From assembly GCA_047967505.1 (NCBI GenBank), contig CM106541.1: a DNA stretch of 64,000 nucleotides; one strand, given 5' to 3'. Of the stretch, positions 10,171 to 21,500 are shown in pieces; position 1 is the stretch's first letter, and each line of letters begins with the position of its first letter. The notes below the pieces were generated by a model that was not told the DNA's origin, did no database searches, and worked only from the letters and a program-made list of their open reading frames with translations. The position numbers and the translations under genes are program-made. The DNA comes from Dipteris shenzhenensis (taxonomy: Eukaryota > Polypodiophyta > Polypodiopsida > Gleicheniales).

Positions 10171-11753
10171 ATGGCACAAAATGATCCCACTATTCATGAT
10201 GTAGTCATTGAAAAAAGAGCTGTCAATAGACAGCAAAGGCAAGTTCCCAGATGGCTTCTTGATACATTGAGGGACAGCAAACAAGATCAGCCTTTTGCTG
10301 CCCGGACAAGCTCAGGGAATAGACAGCATGGTCACTTTCTTGAGTTTGCACTCCTTGCTACAGCTTGCAATGAAGAGCGTCCGTGCCATAAAGATGCTTT
10401 TGACAGCAAAGAGTGGATGGATGCAATCAAAGCTGAGTTACATTCCATTGCTAAAAATGACACATGGGAATTAGTAGATCTCCCTCCCCGCAAGCATGCC
10501 ATTGGAACCCGGTGGATCTACAAATTAAAAAGGAAATCTGATGGCAGCATAGATCAATACAAAGCCCGTCTTGTTGCAAAAGGGTAAGCCCAACGACAAG
10601 GCATTGACTTTGAGGAGACATTTCCTCCCACATCCAAGATTACTACCATTAGATGTGTCATTGCCATTGCAGCCCATCATCATTGGCAAGTGCACCAACT
10701 TGACATCAAGACTGCTTTTCTTCATGGGGATCTGCAGGAAGAAGTATATGTCACACAACCTCCTGGCTTTGAGGTTGTTAATTCTGAAAAGAAGGTATGC
10801 CCGCTTAAAAAGCCCTTTATGGTTTGAAGCAGGCACCCAGGGCATGGTATGCCAAAATTCATGCACACTTACTATCCCTTGGTTTTCAGAATAGTCCCAC
10901 AGAACCCACTCTTTATGTCCGTGGGAGTGGATCTGATTTTTTCGTGCTGATTTTATATGTGGATGATATGCTCATCCCGGGCCCAGATACTCAGCAAATT
11001 GCAGCTTTCAAGGCTGATTTGCAGCAGATTTTTAACATGTCAGACATGGGACCGCTTCATTATTATTTGGGCATTCAGTTTGCTCATGTTGAGGGGGGTA
11101 TCATGATGTCTCAGTCCAAGTATATTGGACAGCTCCTTGATCGTTTTCAGTTTTTATCAGCAGGCTGTTGGATGCCTTATTTATTTATGTCACACCAGAC
11201 CTGACTTACAGTATGCAGTATCTCAGCTCAGCAGATTCATGCACATGCCCAGTTCACAGCATTGGGAGGCAGTGAAGAGAGTCTTCAGATATCTCAGAGG
11301 CACTCAGGAATTAGACCTCTTCAGCATATCTTATTTGGTTGGAATGTACTATCTCATTTGGCATTTTAGAGCACATTTAAATGTGACGTGAGTGACAAGT
11401 ATTTCAAGGAAAATATAAGAAAAACGAGGGAAAAACATTTTGTACATTAAAGAAAAATGTGGGTTTATTATAGGACACTCGAAACACATTTTTGTAAAAA
11501 CATTTATCATGTAGATGCTATTTCGTCACATCATAAAAATAACAAACTTAAACTTTTTTCTTTCTTTATAGGTTCTTGACATAATCAGGCCTGCACATGA
11601 GAAAGGAGAGGAAACCATGAAGCTCTAATGGTTGCATGATGATAAGTGGAATGTATTCTTCAAATTTATGAATCCCCACAGCATGGATATTAATATTCCA
11701 TTCCACAACCAAGATATGTGTATGCATGAACATTTGTAGCATTTTATGTGTGA

Positions 11754-11784
<31 letters not shown>

Positions 11785-12114
11785 CATCACTTTTGTGTCT
11801 CTTTGTTTATGATTCTATGTATGTATAGATGAAATTTCTTACTTACATTAGACTTCATATAAGCTGGGAACTTCAACAAAGAAACAAAAAAAACATGCAA
11901 AACAAGTTAACATCTCACATTAAATGCTCACCTTGGATACACTGGGTTACAAGAGGAGGCGATAAATATATTATTGTTATTGTATTTATGGAAGGCTATG
12001 TTAATATCTCTTAATAATATGAGCAAGTACGAGAAGAGGTGCTAAAACAGTTCAAAGCTCAAGTATATGAAGAGTTGATACGTGAGTTTAGAGACCAATT
12101 TGCAGCTATAGCTC

Positions 12115-12168
12115 AGGTTAGCATGAGAACTAAGTACTGAATTTCTTTCTTTGCACTAGTAATTTGAC

Positions 12169-12209
<41 letters not shown>

Positions 12210-12274
12210 AGGTTAGCAGAGAACTAAGTACCAAATTTCTTTATTTGCACTAGGAATTTGACTTTGAGAGAGAG

Positions 12275-12307
<33 letters not shown>
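12115..12307. repeat. Tandem pair of (GA)n-ended units
   Basis: Two successive units of about 95-100 bp share the same unique text (GTTAGCA..ACTAAGTA, then TTTGCACTAG, AATTTGACTTT) and each ends in a (GA)n run (12171-12206 and 12263-12307). The second run borders a LINE I 3' end. Confidence 0.8.
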
Positions 12308-12309
<2 letters not shown>

Positions 12310-12870
12310 TATTAACGTCTGCAGGAGGCCTCACAGGCCTATGAGACAAAGTGTAAAACCAAAAGGTAACTCATACAAGACACTAAGGATTGAAGAAAAG
12401 GGATCACAAAGGCCCTTGCTGAAAGCTAAAGTGCTAACCTAGTGAATAAAATATTAGAGTAGCATCAAGTGCTCAAAGCTAGCGCTCCTAGTACATGCCC
12501 AAGTTCCATATATCCCAGTAACCTGGTGGCTCTCTTATGAGATGTGAGGAGCTCTTGTATCTGTCTCTGTAGAGCTATCTATTGATGTGGTGGAGGGCAT
12601 GGTCTTCTTGATCTTTGTTTCTGATGGGCTACGTCAAGGGTGACCCCACGTCTCTAACGGTCACCTATGAGGAGGGATGAAATAGATCGGACCTCGATCA
12701 TCCGTCTGTTCCCTCTCCGTGTTGCATGTGGAGTGCATGTCTCTTGCCTAGCAGCATCATGATGGAGATTCCCACTACTAATCCATGATGCTCTCATCTC
12801 ATCAAGCTCCTCTCCCTCATCCTCCTTGGTAGCTCACAAAAACACATAGAAATATGTAACAAGTATCTAT
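12308..12870 (-). mobile_element. LINE I 3' end, 5'-truncated
   Basis: In element sense this fragment ends in a conserved terminal block (TTTGTCTCATAG, GAGGCCTCCTGCAG, CGTTAATACA) followed by (TC)n. Upstream lies the degraded C-terminal extension of the LINE ORF2, which also occurs at 13838, 47590 and 50200. The right limit is approximate. Confidence 0.75.
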
Positions 12871-12892
12871 GCTCTGTCCATCTTGATGACCT

Positions 12893-13286
12893 TTGTTTTT
12901 GCTTGGCAATTCATGGATCTCTTGGCTCAGCAAGAAGCAACCAACAGTTGCCACATCTAGCTGTGAGGCTGAGTACACGGCAGCTTTCACCGCTACAGTA
13001 GAGTGTGTTTGGCTTAGACAGTTACTTTCGCCAGACATCCTCCACTATTGTCTACACTGACAGCCAGAGTGCTTTGGCCATTGCGCGTAACCCAGTGTTT
13101 CATGCGCGTACCAAGCATATTGAAGTTCATTATCATTATGTTTGGGAGCGGTTGTCAGCAGGAGACATAGAGTTGTCCTATCTTCCCACAGAGGACAACA
13201 TAGCAGATATGTTTACGAAGGCACTTCCTCGTCCCAAGTTCGAAGTCTTTCGACAAGCTTTACACTTGGTTCCCTTTGTTACATGA
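12893..13286 (+). pseudogene. Copia A RNase H, C-terminal end
   Basis: This is the RNase H domain of copia pol. The motifs SCEAEY, then TDSQSALAIARNPVFHARTK, then IEVHYHYVWERL and MFTKALPRPKFE are readable. A frame change near 13003 separates the first catalytic part from an open frame (13005-13286) that ends with a normal stop before the polypurine tract (about 13402-13414). Confidence 0.8.
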
Positions 13287-13414
13287 TCTGACATCCCTTG
13301 TACATTCATAGGTGGCTATATCCTTTTGGATGAACATGTGCCACCATGACCAAAAAATGCCAAGTATTCTGAGACGTTTCCAGAGTACTTCAGCCCATCC
13401 CATGGAGGGGGGTT

Positions 13415-13677
13415 TGTAGGCCATCTCCTGGTGGTTCTAGTGATGTCCTATAGGCCATGGTATGTGCCTTGTAGGCATAAATAAAGGCACTTGTAGTGTT
13501 AGTGCCTTTTAGGCCACATAGGACACTTAGTCCTATGTGACACCTAGGACACTTAGTCCTAGGTCTAGGTACCTGTACCTTGTACTTCCCTTTTTCCTAT
13601 TATCCTAGTTTTGACATGACGGCTAATCTATCGACTCTTTTGCAAACTGCATTCTCTCTCTTTCATTCGATCCTACA
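13415..13677 (+). repeat. 3' LTR of copia A
   Basis: This 263-bp LTR runs from TGTAGGCC to CCTACA. A purine tract (GGAGGGGGG) precedes it and ATACT follows it. It contains an internal repeated unit (GGACACTTAGTCCTA twice) and a CATAAATAAAGG TATA-like box. It is homologous to the LTRs at 27247, 33188 and 46969. Confidence 0.95.
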
Positions 13678-13689
13678 ATACTATGTACA

Positions 13690-13837
13690 CACTTTTTTTT
13701 TTGTGAAATCCAAATAATTATATTAACAGAAGTTGTGTCCAAGAAGGAGAGCAATGACATCTTTAGAAAACTTGCATATATGCCAGGTTGGATTTCTCTG
13801 TAATCCAACTGACCCACATGTAGATAGTCATAACACA
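13690..13837 (-). mobile_element. LINE 3' tail (AATTAT-TGGATTTCAC type)
   Basis: On the minus strand this reads CCTGGCATATATGCAAG, then TTGCTCTCCTTCTTGG, then AATATAATTAT and an A-run followed by GTGTGT. The same tail lies on the plus strand at 27770-27885. If the copia A inversion is undone, both tails have the same orientation. Confidence 0.6.
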
Positions 13838-14333
13838 CGAGAGAGCGAATTCGATCATTGGGCAGCGACAACACAGAGCAAAGGAGAGGGCGCCACAGAG
13901 GAGGACCAGAGCATGCACGATAGAGGTTCTGCCCATCACTGCCTTACTCAGAGGAGACCGACCAACCGGAGGTGTGACCCTTGATGCTGCCCATCGGATA
14001 CAGAGATCCCAGAGACCATGACCCCCACTACGACAGGAGATAACTCAACAGCTACAGATACGTGACATCTTTGCTTCCTACCAGAGAGATACCATGAATC
14101 CTGGATATGTCATCGCAACTTTCGCACTACCCACTGGAGTCTCCTGAGAGCTCTGAGAGTGTGTTTCTGAGTTTTTGAGATCATTAGCTTAGTTTAGCAC
14201 TCAACAAGGGCCTTAGCGATCCCTTTGCTTCAGCCCATGGCAGTTGGTATGAGCTACGTTGTTGATTGTACTTTGTCTCATAGACTCGTGAGGCCTCCCG
14301 AAAATGTTAATACAACTCTCTCTCTCTCTCAGG
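13838..14333 (+). mobile_element. LINE I 3' end with (TC)n tail
   Basis: This plus-strand fragment carries the C-terminal extension of LINE ORF2 (frameshifted), a 3' UTR, the block TTTGTCTCATAG..GAGGCCTCCC..GTTAATACA, and a (CT)n tail at about 14318-14332. It is 5'-truncated. Confidence 0.75.
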
Positions 14334-14337
14334 CGAG

Positions 14338-16050
14338 CGAAGGATCATGAGGGACTATGCACTGAGTTCATTGCATATGGGATTAACCTCCTAGCCCCGA
14401 TCTTAGCAAAGTTTTTCAATGAAGCTGTTTGTTTGGGATTTCCAAGCACCTGGACCGTTAACACAAGGCAGGGGATCCCATGAGCCCGAAGAATTACATG
14501 ACCATTATGATTGGACATGTCATGTGTCCAAGATTTATGCATCAGTGCTTGATTTTGAGGTCCACCGATTTGCGGAGTGTCGAGGACTTAGAGTAGCAGG
14601 ACAGGTAGGGTTCCGACGTGATCATGGGACCATGGATCACATTCTCACGCTCAGATGTATCATCAAGGAGGCGAGGGTACAGAAGGATAGGGTTTACTGT
14701 TGCTTTGTGGATTTCCGTAAAGCATTTGATACGGTTTCGAGAGCCCGCCTCATCCGGCACCTACAAGATTTGGGTTATGACCACGATATCATTTGGGCTG
14801 TTATGGCACTTTACGAGAGTCTCAAACAGAGTACGAGCAGAGACTGGGTGGATCGACGAGATCATGAGCACTATTGGGGTCAAACAGGGGTGTCCTTTAT
14901 CACCTACCTTGTTTGGCCTTTACATAGATGAGCTCGAGACAATGATGCACACACAGGGGGGGTTGGATGTTCTCTTGCTGCCACTTTAATCCGGATATTG
15001 CTGTACGCAGATGACGTGGCTCTTTTGTCTTCCTCAGCACAGGAGCTCCAGAGAAACCTTGACACATTACAGTCCTTTGTGAGTCTCATGATTTGAAGGT
15101 CAACCTGGGTAAAACCAAAATTATGATCTTCAACACATCTCGCACCATCATGCGCCAGGAGCAGTTCATGTTTGATGGGTCTCCTGTTGAGATAGTTTCA
15201 TCATACACGTATCTTAAGGTTATCTTCTCTGGACCCATCTTCACTATGAGACCCACGATGCATGCCCGGTTGGGGCAGAGGATATGTTTCATTGGCCAGA
15301 CTAGTTCCGCTTGCACTTTCAAGACCCGCGGACTAAGGGGATGCTTTTTGACTCCTTGGTTTGCCCAGTTGGGATGTGTGGCAGCCCTTGCTGGGGGCTA
15401 GACTTGTCAGATACAAAGTGGACTCGTGTAGAGTGGCTTCAGGTTCTCATGCTATCACGAATGATCTAGGGAAAGCCATCCGTCCCTCACCAGATCAATC
15501 AGGCTAAGTTCGGGTCATCTCCATCATAGCTAGATGCTGCATTTCAGGTCATCACGTATCTATACCGAGTCAAGGAGTATGGGGATAACATTTCTGGGCG
15601 TAGCAAGCTACCATGGTTAGCATTATGACTCTCTCAGCAAGAGGGGACCAGAGATGCTAGTATGCACGCACAGAGAGATGGTTTGAGCGACTAGGGCTCC
15701 ACATGGATAGACTCCCTCCCTTCCAGTATAGTATGGATGCTCCATTCTCTCCCCTCATGTCACATGAGTTTAGCCAGCTCATCCGCGAGGATCTCTTACA
15801 GCTACACACATTCCGGACCTGATTGGGACCGAGCGAGCTTCAAGTGAATCTCAGAGAAGGGGTGAACATTGACCCACCAGGATACACGCAGATCCACTTA
15901 CCCCACTCACTGAGAATCTCTATTGGGCAGTTGCAGGTCTCTTCACATAGACTTCGTATTAAGAGCGGCAGAGGAGAGGGCATACCCAAGGAGAGGCGCA
16001 TATGCACATTGTGTGACACACAGAGTTGGCATAATAGAAGTGGAGCCTAG
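14338..16050 (+). pseudogene. LINE III reverse transcriptase fragment
   Basis: This is a 5'-truncated non-LTR retrotransposon. Readable RT motifs are LLAPILAKFFNEAV (about 14385), QVGFRRDHGTMDHILTLR, YCCFVDFRKAFDTV, GVKQGCPLSPTLFGLYIDEL, and the catalytic YADDVALLSSSA (about 15002-15040). These are followed by KVNLGKTKIMIFNTSR. Frameshifts occur near 14870, 14990 and 15080. The thumb and zinc finger start (CTLCD, about 16005) are present but break off near 16025-16050. It is a close relative of the minus-strand LINE at 35484-37932. Confidence 0.85.
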
Positions 16051-16079
16051 AAAGTATTACAGACAATGTGAAGAGTAGC

Positions 16080-16770
16080 GTATCAAGCTAGCAACCACAT
16101 AACCAACATGATGATTGCTGAGAAGCAGTAAACTTATAACCTAAGGGCTTGTATTCATCATTGAGAAGATTCGTGAAGAGGGATGTAGCACATGACTTAT
16201 GGTGTAAAGGAGGGAGCATGGAGGCACTATTGCAATTTACCATTTGTAAGGGGTTGAGTAGAAAGGGTAGGATAAATAGAGAGGAGAAGAGCATTAAAAC
16301 AAGAAGGGGGTAGGCATAATGCAAGGGAGAGGTAGTGGTGAGGTGGTGTAAGAGTTTGTTAGATGGCAAAAGAGGTGGTGACATTAGAGGGGCAAAAAAA
16401 TTACTAGAGGGTAGACTTAGGGAGGAGCTTGGCTAAATCTGCCACGACATGTCAGAGTTTGCAGATTCTGTGATTCGCAGAAAGTAGAGACAGAGGCCAA
16501 TATAGCCCTACACTGCCCCCGATATGCACACATCATAGACGACAATCAGCCGATACTGGCAGACACCACTCAGATCTCGTCAGTTCTCTCCACTGTCTCT
16601 CCGGCAGCGTTGGGATCTTTTGTCACTCGTCTTTTTTTGTACCGTCAAGAACTTGAAAATTCTTGACCCCTCCACAGCGGAGGAGATTTTTGTACTGAGG
16701 ATTAGGTCCCATGGGTCATTTTTTGGCCCCCCGAGGACGATAATAAAATTCTACTTCTACTTCTACTTCT

Positions 16771-16815
<45 letters not shown>

Positions 16816-16925
16816 TATGTGAAAGAAATTAACCAATGGGAAAGCACTAGATCTAGAGGGTCTCCTTGTAGAGATGTTGAAATGGGCAGGGCAGAAAACA
16901 AAAGCAAAGAGCAAGGCAGTAGAAC
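16080..16925 (+). mobile_element. LINE II 3' end with CTACTT/(CT)n tail, plus RT scrap
   Basis: A LINE C-terminal zinc-finger-like peptide (ANIALHCPRYAH) is readable near 16500-16530. It is followed by a 3' block (GGTCCCATGGGTC, GGCCCCCCGAGGACGATAATAA), then a CTACTT repeat and a long (CT)n run (16773-16811). Immediately after, 16835-16900 encodes TNGKALDLEGLLVEMLKW, an RT-N-terminal LINE motif, probably from another copy. Confidence 0.7.
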
Positions 16926-17504
16926 AAGGCCATCACTGTGCCAGGCTTCGGTTTCTGAATCTGATTCTGAGACCCAGCTCGGAGACTGACTTGTTTTCAG
17001 TTTGTACCTGATACTGAATAGATTGATCTGGTTTTTCGTCTTGTGGTCTTCCTTAATTCCTTAACCCAATGAATATTTTGAAAATTGGCTACAACGCCTA
17101 AGTCAATAGCCCGGTGAATAAGATTGTTCTCCTTGTCATGAATCTAAATCTTCCAGTCTTTTATACAAATTTTTAATATTTGTGTGGGTTGAATAGGGGG
17201 CACGGGCATGGGAATTTGTCTATGTCAATAGCCCGGTGAATAAGATTGTTCTCCTTGTCATGAATCTAAATCTTCCAGTCTTTTATACAAATTTTTAATA
17301 TTTGTGTGGGTTGAATAGGGGGCACGGGCATGGGAATTTGTCTATGCCTCTTCATGCCTCCTCCTGTGGAACTTAGAAGTGCAGCCAGCTACTAACCAAC
17401 CCATTCCATACACAGCACACTAACATAACATTGTTTTCCAACACATCCCTCTTTCACTTTTATCTTGAGGATGTTCTCTCTTGCCTCTTTGAATTTTGTG
17501 CAAT
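16926..17504. repeat. Unassigned DNA with a perfect 122-bp tandem duplication
   Basis: The segment 17102-17223 is repeated head to tail at 17224-17345 with no difference seen. No gene is recognised. At about 17490 the text AATTTTGTGC lies next to the resumed copia A sequence; the same GCACAAAAT word opens the copia A 3' half. Confidence 0.85.
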
Positions 17505-17576
17505 AGCTCAAAGAGAAACCTGCAAATCAGCATGAGGTAGTGGCTGATTATTGCTTAGTGGAGGGCCTGCGGGAGG

Positions 17577-18517
17577 TGCAATACTAGCTCTCGTAAAAGA
17601 CAGCAGAGACACTCTCATTTTCTCTCCCTCTCTCAACAGAGACACTAGGGCCCAGGACAACATGTCGGGCTGGACCCCCCCCAAGGTATTTTATTTCTTG
17701 AAGAGAATCTGTTACAAGAGTTCAGCGTAGAGCTGTATGATACACATACATAAATCCAAAACGTGAATCCTTACAGGAGCTTCAAGCTCATTTCAAATTG
17801 GCAACATGCCACTTGTCTAAAATCTAGACTAAGTCTTATTACATGCCACTAAGGGCCATTCTGGAGTCTTCAAAGCACTTGGTCACACGAACCGCCTCCT
17901 AGATGCTTGTTAGGCTCCCGTAGCGCTTAGGAAAAATAACTCTTCCTAGTACCTGCAACAATTAATTAAAGCGCACCACCATGGCACCCATTAATTGTTA
18001 GCGCTTTTGCATGCAAATAACACACTGTGGACTAATTCTAGTCACGGTGGGCGTCCCCATTGAATACATGTGCACACCTAACAAATATAAAAATATATAT
18101 TTATTCTCTGGTTGACCGGAGTCAACACTCTTGATCATAATTAAGGAGCTTTGACCAAGGGTCGAGGCGCCTTAATTATAGCCAAGTCTCTCCAACCGAA
18201 GTTGGCACAACTCTCCCACCGAAGTTGGCACATCTTGGTTAACCGTGGTTAACCCTCTTGGCGCATGTCAAGTCTCGTTGACCGAAGTCAACACTCTCTG
18301 ACCGTAGTCAGCTCTGTGGTTCTCTGGTTAACCGCAGTTAACCCTCTTGGTAATAAACCAAGTCTTCTTGACCAAAGTTAGGTTTAGTTGACCAGAGTCA
18401 AGTATCTTTGACCGTAGTCAATTCTTTGACCATAATTAACACATATAAAACTCTTTAATTTTGATCAAATAAATGGTCAACTGTACTTTGACTTAGGATA
18501 TTTACATTGTGGGGACA
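17577..18517 (-). repeat. 3' LTR of gypsy G1, with dyad array
   Basis: This 941-bp LTR has plus-strand ends TGCAATAC and GGGGACA. The array at 18111-18480 contains eight TTGACC/GGTCAA words and many dyads with core AC-C(G/A)NN-GT: GTTGAC..GTCAAC, CCAAC..GTTGG, CTGAC..GTCAG, GTTAAC..GTTAAC. TTGACC is the WRKY W-box and TTAACC resembles MYB sites. Confidence 0.95.
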
Positions 18518-18528
18518 TCCCCTCGGCT
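18518..18528 (-). other. Polypurine tract of gypsy G1
   Basis: On the minus strand this reads AGCCGAGGGGA, immediately upstream of the 3' LTR start TGTCCCC. The pol stop codon at about 18530 lies beside it. Confidence 0.85.
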
Positions 18529-18529
18529 T

Positions 18530-21500
18530 CTATTCAGTTGACCTCAACTGAAAAGCTTCCTTGTAAACATCCAAAAGATGTGGATGATCGGATAATATGT
18601 CTTCGTCCATCCACTTGGGATCTAAGGTCGTATAATTCTTGAATTTTACAAGATACCTGTAAAACTCCTTGCCATGAGGGCCTTTTCGTACAATATGGTA
18701 CACAATTTGCTCTGGCTGAAGAACCTCCTCTAGCTCATCCACTTCTGGTGGATCCTCTGATACTAATTCTGTAGGCTCTGGCCCCTGGAATTTCTTTAGA
18801 AGACTCACATGGAATACATTGTGAATCCTCCAATGCTCTGGCAATGCTAACCTGTATGCAACCTCATTTATTCTTTCTGTAACCCAGGGCCATAGTATCT
18901 GGGAGATAACTTTTCTGGGATCTCGATCACTAACAATGGACTTAGGCATACCATGATGCTTAAAGATCTGTGCCATGAAAAGCTTAGCCATATGATCTGC
19001 CTTTATGGTTTTGCGAACCGGAATGAAATGAGCTTGCTTGCTGAATCTATCAATGATAGTCCAAATCCCATCATTCCCTGATTTTGATCTTGGCAAATAA
19101 AAAATAAAGTCCATTGTAATACTTTTCCATGGTGCCTGAGGCACGGGAAGAGGCATAAGTAGACCAGGTGCCTTCCGTCTGTCATACTTCACTTTCTGAC
19201 ACATAAGGCATTCAGTAACAAACTGATGTATATCTTTCCGCATCCCTGGCCAAAAGAAATACCTCTCTAGTGCCAGAGTTGTTGCTGTAATTCCTCTGTG
19301 TCCAGCATAGGGAGGTGCATGGCATTACTCCAAAATCTTTTTCCTCATCTCCTGGGTGATGCATAGGCAATCATCTTTCATTAGATACCCATCTTTCAGG
19401 GAATAGTGACTGGTGGATTGCCCCTCTTGCATTTGCTGTAAAATTTTAACAAAATCTGCATCACTAGCATATTGCTCCCTCATGCCTTCTAGCTCCTGAT
19501 GATAAGCAATAGTCACATTATTGACCTGGGGTCTTCGGGACAAGGCATTTGCCACTTTGTTCCGAATTCCTGGGGTATGGACAATCTGAAAATGATACAT
19601 TGACAGCATGTTTGCCCATTTCATATGCTTCTCGGAAAGCTTGATCTGAGTCAAAAAGTATCTCAGACTTTGGTGATTTGTTTTAACAGTAAAATTTGCA
19701 CCCAAAAGATAGTGCTTCCATGTATGGATGGCATGAATTACAGCCAATGACTCTTTCTCATATATTCCCAGATATCTTTTTGCATCACGCAATCTTCAGC
19801 TCTCGTAGGCTACTACATGTCCATTCTGATGTAATGCAGCCCCAACACACTCTCCACAAGCATCGCAATCAACATCAAAAGGTTGATAAAGATCCGGGAC
19901 TACAAGAATAGGCTTTGTAGTCAACTTCTCCTTGAGTGTATTGAATGCTTTCTTCTGTGATATTCCCCATGTGAAGGCTGCATTTTTCTTAGTAAGGTCA
20001 TGTAATGGAGCTGCGATATCAGCAAAATGCCTGATAAACCTTTTGTAGTAAGAACACAGGCCTAGGAAACTTCGAACTTCATGCACAGTTTTCAGCTCTG
20101 GCCATTCCTGAATGGCACGGATCTTTGGTGGATCCATCTGTTTCCCATTCTTGGATATTATATGCCCCAGATAATGGATTTCTTCCAAGAAGAATTCACT
20201 TTTCTTGCTGTTTACATAGAGCTGATGATTTCTCAGCTCTTGAAGCACTATAGCAAGATGTTCCCTGTGCTCTTCCTCTGTCTTTGAAAAGACTAAGATA
20301 TCATCAAAGAAAGTACTCCTGAAATGCCTGTACTTTCGGAAGATGCGATCCATCATTCTATTGAATGTGGCTGGAGCATTTTGTCAACCCAAAAGGCATC
20401 ACTAAGTATTCATACAACCCGAATGTAGTGCGGAATGCTGTCTTGTGCACATACTGAGGCGGTATCCTCACTTGGTGATAGCCACTCTTTAAGTCTATCC
20501 TGCTGAAAACTGAAGCTCCATTTAACTGATCCAGCACATCATCAATGCGCGGAATAGGGAATCTATTCTTGATGGTCATTTTGTTCAGGGCGCGGTAATC
20601 GACGCACATATGGAATGAACCATCTTTCTTCTGTACTAGCAGTACAGGGGAACAAAAAGGAGACGAGCTGGGCTGAATCAACCCTTTGGACAGCAAGTCC
20701 TGTACCTGAGCCATAATCTCCTCTCTCTGAGTCGCACTGACTCTATAAGGGGGTCTGTTTGGTGGTTCACTATCAGGCATTAATTTTATCTGATGATCTT
20801 CTGGTCTCTCTGTGGGTAACTCCCCTGGCAAAGCATCAGGAAAGCAATCTTTAAAGTTTATAAGAAACTGAAACTTATCTTTGTCTGCATCATTCATTTC
20901 AGCATGCATATCATTCTCTTTTTCTTTTACAAAAACCATGTACGCGGAAATTGCAGACTTTATTGCTTTACCACATGTAACATCAGATACAATGGGGATA
21001 GTCTCCCCTTTATTCGTGGCAACTAAACGCTGATTTTCCCCCCTATGCATAAACTCCAGCACTCTTTCAGGAAGAGTCAACTTCACTGCCTTGCGATGAA
21101 ACCAAGGCATTCCCAAGACTACATCATGATGTTTCAGTGGAGAAGTGAAGAAGTCTTCTTGATCCACATAACTCTGAACATGAAGACGGAGCTTCCCTAT
21201 CAAGGGAGTGACTGGCACAGGATTCCCATTGAACATCTGATCGGCATCCAAAGCCCTGCCCAATTTCTCTGTCTTTATTCCCAGCCTCAGGGCTAGGTCC
21301 TCTGATATGAAATTATCAGTAGCCCCTGGATCAAATAAAATTAGCGCTTGCTGGTCTCTGACTTTGCCCCATGATAGCAGCAATTCTCGTTCTTCTGGTT
21401 TTGAAACATGACCTAGTATGTCAGGAATTCCTCCTGCCATCGGCTTTTGTGGTCCTCGTGGCTTCTCTGCCTCTTTTCCCTTCAAAGTCGAAGGCTTTTC

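Larger units (their letters stand above)
11325..12892. other. DNA interrupting copia A RNase H region
   Basis: Copia homology stops after LDLF (about 11324) and resumes at 12893. The insert holds AT-rich DNA, a (GA)n tract (11755-11780), and two exon-like bits. The first, 11575-11634, sits after a TTTATAG acceptor and encodes VLDIIRPAHEKGEETMKL plus stop. The second, 12018-12116, is an open Glu/Gln-rich helix-like peptide ending at CAG/GTTAGC. Both are unrecognised. A LINE I 3' end follows at 12308. Confidence 0.45.
10171..13677 (+). mobile_element. Copia A, 3' half (RT, RNase H, 3' LTR), inverted
   Basis: This is the 3' half of a Ty1/copia element. It starts mid-ORF at GCACAAAATGATCC and ends with a 263-bp LTR. 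RT motifs are present (KGxxQ region, FLHGDL, and YVDDML near 10960-10980), but with stops (for example at 10585), frameshifts near 10800, and a deletion near 11145. RNase H resumes at 12893 after a 1.57-kb interruption. The flanking copy ATACT (13678-13682) is the reverse complement of AGTAT beside the minus-strand 5' LTR at 27510. The two halves meet at nearly the same internal position, so they are best read as one element split by an inversion. Confidence 0.85.

Noticed and set aside
12115-12307. Duplicated (GA)n flank as LINE target-site duplication
   Set aside because: Both units lie on the same side of the LINE, so they do not bracket the insertion.
16620-16832. Open frames over (CT)n/(GA)n runs, also at 27567-27800, 47327-47695 and 49637-49915
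   Set aside because: Repeats of SL, RE, TH or HT dipeptides produced by microsatellites, not proteins.
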